A stretch of 21,275 nucleotides of DNA. Origin: Pelagophyceae sp. CCMP2097. Its lineage: Eukaryota > Sar > Pelagophyceae. The translations under genes were made by a program, and so were the position numbers. Below are positions 10,206 to 17,936 of this stretch, in pieces (position 1 is the first letter of the stretch; each line of letters starts with the position of its first letter). Under the pieces are notes generated by a model. It was not told the DNA's origin and did not search any database. It was given only the letters and a program-made list of their open reading frames with translations. The stretch is from positions 402,735 through 424,009 of the forward strand of contig MU657190.1 in the NCBI GenBank assembly GCA_026770575.1, read 5' to 3'.

Positions 10206-11272
10206 TTAGAGTGCGGCATTCCAGAGCCGCGCCGTACTGTTGCGGCTCGCCGTCACGATGCGCGTACCGTCGGGCGAGAACGCGCACCTCGTGATGTCGC
10301 TACGGTGCCCCTTGAGCGTCAGCAGCAGCGCGCCCGACTCGGCGTCCCAGAGCCGCGCCTTCTTGTCGTTGCTCGCCGTCACGATGCACGTGCAGTCGGG
10401 CGAGAACGCGCAGCTCGTGATGTTGCTACGGTGCCCCTTGAGCGTCAGCAGCAGTACGCCCGACTCGGCGTCCCAGAGCCGCGCCGTCGTGTCGTAGCTT
10501 GCCGTCACGATGCGTTTGCCGTCGGGCGAGAGCGCGCAGCTGGTGACGCCGTATATGTGCCCCTCGAGTGTCAAGAGCAGCGCGCCAGTCTTGGCGTCCC
10601 AGAGCCGCACCGTCTCGTCCTGGCTCGCCGTCACGACGCGCTTGCCGTCGGGCGAGAACGCGCAGCTCACGACGTTGTCGGTGTGCCCCTCGTGGTCTGC
10701 AGCACGCCCGTCTCGGCGTCCCAGAGCCGCGCCGTTGTGCCGCTCGCCGTCACGATGCGCTTGGCGTCGGGCGAGAACGCGCAGCTGTAGACGACGTCGG
10801 TGTGCCCCTCGCGCGTCGTCAGCAGCGCGCCCGTCTCGGCGTCCCACAGCCGCGCCGTGCTGTCGTCGCTCGCCGTCGCGACGCGCTTGCCGTCGGACGA
10901 GAACGCGCAGCACCAGACCTCGTCGGTGTGCCCCTCGAGTGTCAGCAGCAGCGCGCCCGTCTCGGCGTCCCAGAGCCGCGCCGTGTTGTCGTGGCTCACC
11001 GTGACGATGCGCTTGCCGTCGGGCGAGAACGCGCAGCTGACGATGTAGCCAGTGTGCTCCTTCAGGATAGCCGTGCCCTTTAGGATGCGGTCCTTCCAGA
11101 TGAGTCTGCGCACGGCCGGCGCCACGCCAGGTGCGTTGCGAGTGACTCGTTTGTTCACATAAAGCGCGTCAAGCGCGGCCGCCTGCCGCAGGATGAGCGC
11201 GAGCAGGTCGCCCTGCTGGAAGATGTCGAGCGCGGCCCGCCGCACGTCGGCGCCTCGGGGGGCGGCGCGCAT
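10206..11272 (-). pseudogene. Seven-repeat WD40 protein with one 4-bp deletion
   Basis: The ATG at 11272 opens a 70-residue leader (MRAAPRGADVRRAALDIFQQ...), then seven 42-residue WD40 units of the form GHTDxVxSCAFSPDGKRIV followed by TASxDxTARLWDAETGALL, stopping at 10206. Seven units are exactly one beta-propeller, so the ancestral protein (about 355 aa) was a single-propeller interaction scaffold. Units are nearly identical at DNA level over a 126-nt period, implying recent homogenisation. Near 10690-10697 the fourth unit loses frame: ACCACGAGGGGCAC stands where unit 3 has ACGACGCGCGAGGGGCAC, a 4-bp deletion. Unit 3 is also one residue short (TASGTTARLWD). The C-terminal four repeats remain open downstream. 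Either this is a young pseudogene or an assembly error in a repetitive stretch. Partner and pathway cannot be told. Confidence 0.8.
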
Positions 11273-11401
11273 GGTCTCCGCCCTCGCTCGCCTTACCGAG
11301 TCAAATTTCCGATGGGCGGCCGCAACGGTCCAAAATCAGAGCGTTGGGTTGCGCGTTGGGTCTGTCCTTCTCAGGCGCGGCGTCGACGGCGCGCGTTTGC
11401 G
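11273..11401. promoter_or_regulatory. Short bidirectional promoter region
   Basis: Only 129 bp separate the divergent starts of the WD40 gene (11272, minus) and the YDIV-motif gene (11402, plus). No TATA-like element is clear. A shared promoter is inferred from geometry. Confidence 0.4.
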
Positions 11402-13092
11402 ATGATGACGTCGACGGCGCTGCCGGCGGAGTCTACGTGGGGGGCGTCGCTGCAGCAGTATGAGAAAGAACGGACTCAGGCACCGTGGGAGCGCCTAGGC
11501 CAAGGTACGTGTGCAAGGACCGCCAGAGGCAGAGGCCCTCGGGGCTCTTTGAGAGGACCCGGGGGGGCCGGCGCGGGAGACCCGGGGATCTGAGCATTGT
11601 GTGCCCCGAAATGAATCGAGAAGAGAAGAGGGAGGGACCTCCAACTCAGCGACTCGAGCCGCCGTCGGTTTAGGCATGCCTGCCAAGGACCACCGCGTGA
11701 CGCATTACGAAAAGAGGAACGCTTCCAACGCCGTCCTCTCCCGCCTGAACGATGCCGGCGCGGAGCAGTCTTTGCAAGCGGCGGAAATGATGAGGACGAC
11801 GCAGTCCGTCGCGTTTGCCAAGTCAAAGCAGGCAGATTCTTCACCCTATGACATCGTCGCCCATTCTTATCGGAAGCCGCCAGGCGCCGACGTCTGGGCT
11901 CGGCATTACAACAAACCGCCGGATTCGAGGACGACTTGGAATATTGTGAACCATCAAAACAAAGATGGTACCAAAGCAGTCAAGACTTGCCCAGTCCCTG
12001 ACGGCATCTTACCCGCGTCTTGGCAGAAGCGCGAGTTCGACATCGTCTCGAACAAGTACGGCGACAAGCACGAGGCAAGGTCCCACTCTGAACGAGTGGA
12101 AGCTCGCCACTCTGCGGACCGCACATTTTGGAAACAGAGGGACTTCGACCCGGTCCAGTCGCGATACTACGACGACGGCAAGGAGGCCGAGTTTGTACGG
12201 CAGCGAAGCGTGCTGGCTAGCGTGCAGGGGGCGGCTGTGACGGCGAAATTGCCGCCTTCGATGCAGTTTCGCGAGGGGGCGGCCTACGACATCGTTTCAC
12301 ACGCCGTTCGTGATGTGGACAAGCTCCAAGCCGCTTCCACCATCGGCAACCGCGCCATCTCGGCCAAGAAAGGCCAAGGCGTCGAGGCTGATTTGCGTTC
12401 GAGGGCGGCTTTTGCAGAGGACGTAGGCCGTCAGCGAGCCTTGAACCGCTTTTCGCGAACCGCCGCCGCGCGCGAGCGCGAGGGCGGCCGAGCGCACGGC
12501 TACGACGTCTTGACGGGCCAGGGCGACTTTGGCTTGAATGCGAGAACTCGGCCGCCGGAAAGGATTGGGAAAATGGACACCGCGTGGCAGGCACTTTCGC
12601 ACTCTGGCGCCGACTTCGTCACAGCGACGCACAAGCTCCAGCCCGCATCGTCGAACAACGCGCGGCAACCGCAAGACAGCGGCCGTGAGCTGCCTGGACG
12701 GTTTCGCAGACTTGCTTCAGGCTTTTGAAAACGACATTAGGAAATCCGCCGCCGCGCGACCTCGCCCACTCCGCTTCAGCCCCGCACCTCGAGCCGCGCG
12801 CGGCGGTGCGGATCAACCTGCCGAATGGCACAGCCGCAACGTCTTGTTTAGGTCTCGTCTGGCGCGCCGGTCTCTGGCAACGTCCCCATGCGCTCCTCGA
12901 GGCAACCCTCTTCCTCGCGGCGACCATCGTCGCGTTTGCCGTCGGCGCGCGACTCGGCGCGCGAGCGATCGGTGCGTCTTCGCATGGCGGAATCCCCCCG
13001 ACGGCGCCTCTTAGGGCCAACGGGGCCTGACTTCCAAGCCCTCCGTCCCCGCTCTGCGCATCCCGCCGCCGATGCAAGACGACGGCTACTAA
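11402..13092 (+). CDS. Unrecognised protein with repeated YDIV-type motifs, five exons
   Basis: Exons 11402-11504, 11674-12684, 12741-12805, 12852-12971 and 13015-13092 join in frame to a 458-residue protein starting MMTSTALPAESTWG and ending PPPMQDDGY. Introns are 169, 56, 46 and 43 nt with donors GTACGT, GTGAGC, GTGCGG and GTGCGT and acceptors TTTAG, ATTAG, TTTAG and CTTAG. Reading exon 2 straight through instead gives an earlier stop at 12728, so the last three exons are a splice inference, supported by four matching sites and an uninterrupted frame. The body repeats an aromatic-D-(I/P)-V motif about every 30-70 residues: SPYDIVAHSY, REFDIVSNKYGDKHE, RDFDPVQSRYYDDGKE, AAYDIVSHAVRDVDK, HGYDVLTGQG. 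The tail is Ser/Arg/Pro-rich (HSASAPHL). No enzyme motif, signal peptide or membrane segment is visible. The motif style recalls uncharacterised cytoskeletal or flagellar proteins, but that is only an impression. Confidence 0.75.
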
Positions 13093-13188
13093 ACGTGTTC
13101 ACTGACGATGCTTCACTGACGATGCAAGTGGCATTTCTGGGCGAAGCCTTTGGTAACGCGGGTGATTATGTTAGCTCAGGAGTGCCGT

Positions 13189-13250
13189 CGTCGCGCTGTC
13201 GTCGCGCGATGATCTTATTCGTCGCGCTGTCGTTGCGCGATGAGCTTGCT
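13189..13250. repeat. Two 31-bp tandem copies between convergent genes
   Basis: CGTCGCGCTGTCGTCGCGCG followed by ATGATCTTATT (13189-13219) is repeated with four changes at 13220-13250. A smaller direct repeat (TCACTGACGATGC) lies at about 13099-13126. Both fall in the about 195-bp gap between the 3' ends of the YDIV gene and the TAZ gene. Confidence 0.8.
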
Positions 13251-13286
13251 TCAAAGTGTGGCGCGCCGGGCGGGCGCGGTCGCGCC

Positions 13287-14071
13287 TCAGGGGTTGGTCG
13301 CGTCGTCTGGCGCGTTTTCGGGCGCGGCGTCGCGCGGCGTGTTTTCGGGCGCGGCGCCGCGCAAACGTCGTTCGCGGTTGTGGGCGTACGACGTCCGGCA
13401 GATGCGCGCGCGGGAAGCGTCGCAGACCTGCCGAGGACCGGTGAGGCGTCACACAAAGGCCCTTTAATCACGCACTGCACATATAGGGACGAGACACGTT
13501 TTGTAGTGGACGAGCAGCCTCCGCGAGATGCGGCAGCCTTCCACGAGGCATGTGCCCGAGCACGCCCGCGAGTGCTGGAACAGGTCCCGGAACTCGCGCG
13601 TCCCTGCGACGGGCGTGTAGGCGCACGGATGTTGCCGCGAGGGCCCGCAAAGGAGCAAAGTCGCCCGACGGTCGCTAAGGCGCCCGGCGGTCGCAACGGC
13701 GCCCAACGTTTTCAAAGGCGCCCGACGGTCGCAAAGGCGTCGCGTTTGCCGGACGCCGCCTCGCGCGGTCGGCCGCGGCGTCGTCGGCGTTTGGATCGGC
13801 AGGTTCGAAAGACGCCTAATCGCGCATAACGCGTATAGCGGCCTTAAAGCAGCCGGCAAAGTGGCGTGTTAAGGCACCTCGTAGAATGAGACGAGCCTAG
13901 TGGTTTCGGTGACGAGTTTGGGAGTTGGTGGGGTGTACTCACAACGCTGAGAGTTGAGTGTTTCTGTCCGAGTCGAACTCGAGCGGCGAGACGCCCAGCA
14001 GGCGCTGCAGCAGCGGCGGCAGCAGCTCCGAGTACATGGCCGTACGCGCTAGCGCTGCGGCGTGGTCAGGG
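13287..14071 (-). CDS. TAZ-type zinc-finger protein, 3' exons (5' end unresolved)
   Basis: Three minus-strand exons join in frame: 14071-13943 (PDHAAALARTAMYSELL, then a Leu-rich segment ending TQLSA), 13815-13476, and 13427-13287 (ends APDDATNP, TGA). The middle exon holds a TAZ-type finger, LFQHSRACSGTCLVEGC then LLVHYKTCLVPICA; splicing at GCA|GTGCGTGATT...GGCAG adds VC at once, giving the canonical H-x3-C-x4-C-x2-C site. Unspliced, the exon would end CAVRD-stop and lose the last Cys, so the 48-nt intron is strongly supported. The other intron (13816-13942, donor GTGAGT, acceptor GATTAG) is in frame. TAZ fingers bind transactivation domains in CBP/p300-type coactivators and plant BTB-TAZ proteins, so a transcription-related scaffold is likely. 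The exon at 14071 follows CTTTTTCCAG; earlier exons are uncertain. The last exon repeats A-P-E-N-(T/A)-P. Confidence 0.65.
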
Positions 14072-15679
14072 CTGGAAAAAGATCGTGGAGATGCTCCGCG
14101 CACGGACTTGACATCACTTTTCCGCCAAAAGAGCGACCCACGGTACCGCACGATGCCGGTACGCGCGCGCCCCACCGAGCACGCGGCGAGCCCGCATCTG
14201 ACCCGATGCGACGGGCTCGCCGAAAATACGCCGCGCCGCGGTGCGGGCCGTCTGCGATTGCCCTTGATGCGCACTTGCAGCGCACTTGCTGCGCCGTTGC
14301 GAGCCCTCGCGGCCAGTCGCGGAGTCGTCGGCGCCGGAGAAATGCCGCCCGCGCGCCGAGTGCGAAGGCCGTCGAAAGGACGCAGACGGCGAAAAAGGCT
14401 CCTCGCCAAGAGCGCCGCGCGCCCCGACGGCCGGCGCGTATCGACGGCGAGGCGTTTGAAGCCGGCGCGCCCGTTTGCACGTCGGCGTTTCGGCGCGCCT
14501 TTGCCGCTGCGTCGCCTCGCCGGGAGCCCTTTAAACGTCGCCTCGGCGGCCGCCGACGAGGCGCGCCGAGAAATGCGACGCCCAGATGCCACTTTTGTTT
14601 CGGCGCACGGCCGAGAACGCGCAGCAGCTCGGAGCTGCAGCACGCCGTCTCGTGGCCGTCGTGGACGTTGCCGGCGGACCTAAGCGAGCGTTTCTCGGGC
14701 TTGGTCCTCTAGACGAGACGGCCCTCGAAGCAAACGCCTTGTTGGGCGGTCACGCACCGACGAGTTGGTGCTTTTTGGGTCAGGAAGAGCTCCTTGCCCT
14801 TGGCGTCTGGCGTCGTTGGCGGTGTCGACGGGCAGCTCCTGAAGCGCGGCGAGGTCGGCGAGCGTCGCCGTGCGCGTCTGCACGCGATGAACTTTTCGGC
14901 GCCCGCGGTCCCTGCGCGTCGTCATTGCCCCTTTCTCGCAGCGCCGCCTCGGCGCGCAGCGCAAACGCCGTAGAGGATGGCCGCGTTAGGACTCTGTCGG
15001 GAGCCCGAGAGCGCGGAGTCGGCGTCGTCGGAAGGTGGGAAAGTAGTCGGTGCGGTCGAGAAAGCGTTCCGCGCGCCAAAGGCCCGCCGCGCCGGCTGCC
15101 CCACCGCGCCGGCTGCCCGGCGGACCGCGGCGGCGCCGGGCGCGGCGCGGACCATTGGTTTGGTAGTTCCGCGACAGAAGTTCCTCAGATATTGAAACCA
15201 CGACACGAAGACATCGTTTCAGGGCCCCGCACGTATACGGCAAGGTCCGCGTCGGGCACCGCACGTCCGGCGCGGGCGCTCCTCGGGCGCCGCACGTAGA
15301 CGTCGAGCCGGATCCGCGGCGAAACCGCTCTGCGGCGCGAGGGTTGGCCCCGGGCGCTGCGCGTTTGACGCGGGCGAGGCGCAGTGTTCAATAGGAGACG
15401 TAATGCCCCTCGGCACCTCGACGCCTCGCCGATGCACGGCGCCGAGGAGCCTTCTCCGCGGCGCGGCGAAAGAGTGGACGGCGGCGCCCGGCCGCATTAT
15501 TTGCGAAAGCGGCGCTCCGCTCCGCCGCCGCCAGCATATATTCTCGTCGGCAACGGCGTCCGTCGCGGAGAGCGCCGAGCCCGGGAGGCCGTAGAAAGAC
15601 GGATAACGGACGGGGCCACCGAGGCCGACTTCGACAGGAAAATTCGCCCCGCCGGCAGCGCGGCGAGGCTTCTAAACGC
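14072..15679. other. GC-rich region with unresolved coding
   Basis: Long overlapping frames run on both strands, rich in Arg and Ala. On the minus strand, pieces such as ATLADLAALQELPVDTAND (about 14850, followed by a GTGCGT donor at about 14757) look protein-like and could be upstream exons of the TAZ gene. I could not connect them in frame with confidence. A motif GGGC(G/A/C)CCGCACGT recurs at about 15222, 15255 and 15286. Confidence 0.35.
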
Positions 15680-16010
15680 TCACGAAAAACGTCGGCGCCT
15701 CGTAAAGAAGCCGCCCAGGTCGGCCAACGTGCTCAGGAGCGACGTCGTCTCCTCGACCGTCGATGGCTCGGCGCCCTGCGGGATGTAAAGATTTCGGCCT
15801 TGATGGCCCCGGGCCGCGCGGCGATGGTTCTGCATTCTCTCTCGAGACGGCGGCGCCTCTTACGTAAAGAAGCCGCCCAGGTCCGCCGCCGTGCTCATCG
15901 CGGCCGTCTCCTCGATGGGCCTCGTTGTCACAGGTGAGGGGAAATGCCCGTAATTTTGAGGAGTCGCCACGCGGCGAGGCAAGTTGAAAGTTCTGCACTC
16001 TCTCTCTCGA
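15680..16010 (-). CDS. Tandemly duplicated C-terminal coding module (ends STxADLGGFFT)
   Basis: Two adjacent minus-strand modules of about 150-170 bp are clearly paralogous. The upstream copy (16010-15860) reads CRTFNLPRRVATPQNYGHF, then RPIEETAAMSTAADLGGFFT and TAA. The downstream copy (15846-15680) reads MQNHRRAARGHQGRNLYIPQ, then VEETTSLLSTLADLGGFFT, RRRRFS and TGA. Both are preceded by CGAGAGAGA and both end in the same conserved peptide before a stop, which argues that the peptide is, or was, translated. They look like the last exons of two tandem gene copies, or of one gene with a duplicated end. I do not recognise the family. Upstream exons are not certain; a candidate ending VVGPSEEFYSLLEKAAS lies at 16663-16720 on the same strand. 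Confidence 0.45.
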
Positions 16011-17306
16011 CAATTTTTGGATGCAACGGTTTCCCACCTCGGAGAACGTCGTCTTCAGGGTGACGGCCCGAAGAGGGGTAAGACACGCCCACCGGGCCGC
16101 TGGAAATGCGGCCTGCGATGTTGGCGCATTAAAGAAAGTGCCCGCCCGACTACGAAGGACATCTACCAAAGTGTCAGCTGACTCCATTTTCGGCGAATCT
16201 TAGGGCTGTGAAAAAAACAATGGAACATGACCGCAAAAGTTGTCGGCGTTAGAGAGTCAAGATCGCTCAGAGTCATGTGCAACGCGACAATCCAACAAGA
16301 AGAACGTAGCGGGCAACGTCGGAAGCTATAGATGAAGTTGAACTGGGTTCGAGTGACCTCACAAGGGTGTTTCGTTTTGCAGGTTCGGAGACGTTTCAGG
16401 AAAAAATGACTTTGTACGACGACAACTTGACGTACTTCTACGATAGGAGTTCGTCGGCACAGCGCAGGGCAGGTTGCAGGTGAAGGCATTTCAAGAGACG
16501 TTTAGAGAAAAAGATGCATCACCGTGCTGTCGAACTTGAGTCGTAGTACGTCAGTCGAACCCTCTCGGCCGCGTTCAACGCATAGCGGCATCGGCCCACG
16601 CCGCGTCCTCGAGCGCGGTCGACTGCCCCCGCCGCCCGGGTCGAGGCCAACACCGCCTGCAACTACGAGGCGGCCTTTTCGAGAAGGCTGTAGAATTCCT
16701 CCGACGGTCCGACCACGCCCCCGCCGGCGACGCGCTCCCCGCCCGACGCCGCGGTCCGAGGCGCGCCGCCGCAAACGGCCCGCCGAAACATCCTCCTCTG
16801 GACCACGCGCAAGCTCGCCTTCCAGGATGGTCTGAGTCCGACGCGGCGCTCCTCGGCCGCTTGCCGCAACGAGCCCGCCGTCGGCCTCGCGCGCGATTTT
16901 GCCCCGGGCGATGGACTTCCCTCGGCCTCTTGCGGCAAATCTGCGGCGGATCGGCCCGGCCGTCGAAGGCGGCGCACGCATCTTCAAAGGCCTTTCGCCC
17001 GCAAGCGTCCAAGTTCTCTGGAAGACGGCCATCGGTGCCGCACTCCGAGGCGCTGGTGCGGTGCCTGGCCATGACCGCCTCAAAAGGTGAAATCGGCCTA
17101 GCTCCCCTGACTTGACGCCCAAGGCGCGGACTCGACGACATGGCCACGGACCACACGGGACTCTTGTGTCCGCCACTGGGGCGAGTGGGAATGCGCTCAT
17201 CGCGATGAGATGCGCTTCCGCCGCCGAGCCGGCCTTTGCCGCAGCGCGTCGCCGGCGCCAGCCGTTCAGAGTTTCACCGACGTCGGTTCCCACCGTCACG
17301 GTGACG
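16011..17306. other. No firm gene; lower-GC block 16190-16510, then GC-rich
   Basis: 16190-16510 has clearly lower GC than its surroundings. On the plus strand a CGTTTTGCAG acceptor at 16380 is followed by an open stretch (SETFQEKMTLYDDNLTYFYD), and a related GAGACGTTT...GAAAAA sequence follows at about 16496; it may be an exon or an old insertion. 16515-17110 has open frames on both strands, including minus-strand DACGRKAFEDACAAFDGRA, without a domain I recognise. Confidence 0.3.
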
Positions 17307-17936
17307 CCCGCGCCCCGAGCCGTTTTGACTACTGTTCCGACGACCGCGCCGACGTCAGTGCCCCTAGCTGTTCAGTTTGCCGTGCCGACGCGCGCCTCGT
17401 GCCGCTCCGACTGCCGTGCCGATGGTCGCGCCGACGGTCCATTCTGGCGCCCCGGGCCACTGGCACGCCCGGAGCCGTTTCGACGGCTGTTTCGACGGCT
17501 GCGCCGACGTGCCTCGACGGCTGCGCCAACGTCCGTACCCCTTGCCGCTCCGACTGCCGTGCCGGTGCCGGCGCACTACCGCCGTTCTGATAGCCGCTCC
17601 GACGTCGGTTCCAACACACCCGCGCCCCGAGCCGTTCCGACTGCTTCGCCGACGACCGCGCCGACGTCAGTGCCCCTAGCTGTTTAGTTTACCGTACCGT
17701 TGTGCGCGCCTCGTGCCGCTCCGACTGCCGTGCCGATGGTCGCGCCGACGGTCCATTCCGGCGCCCAAGCCGCTCAGGCTGAGCCCCGAGTCGTTTCGAC
17801 GGCTGTTCCGACGTCAGTGCCCCTCGACGTTCCGACGGCTGTGCCGACGTCCGTGCCCCTTGCCGCTCCGACTGCCGTGCCGGCGTCGGCGCACTACCGC
17901 CGTTCTGATAGTCGCTCCGACATCCGAGTCGATTTC
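17307..17936. repeat. Tandem duplication of a ~315-bp unit built from PT-x-VP-type repeats
   Basis: Copy A (about 17307-17618) and copy B (about 17619-17936) match at an offset of 314-317 bp, for example GCCGATGGTCGCGCCGACGG and GCACTACCGCCGTTCTGATA in both. Each copy is itself made of 18-27-bp units such as GACGGCTGTGCCGACGTCCG. One plus frame reads VPTTAPTSVPLAV and VPTAVPTSVPLAAPT in both copies, but stops interrupt it (TAG after PLAV at about 17685). It may be an expanded non-coding minisatellite or the remains of a Pro/Thr-rich surface-protein gene. Confidence 0.75.

Noticed and set aside
13958..15299. Long plus-strand ORFs opposite the TAZ gene
   Set aside because: High-GC shadow frames with Arg/Ala bias; the lower part opposes supported minus-strand exons and no domain is visible.
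16899..17090. Plus-strand frame with FKGLSPASVQ, faintly like a mitochondrial carrier
   Set aside because: No PxD/E-x-x-K/R signature, no membrane segments, short, and a protein-like minus-strand frame overlaps it.
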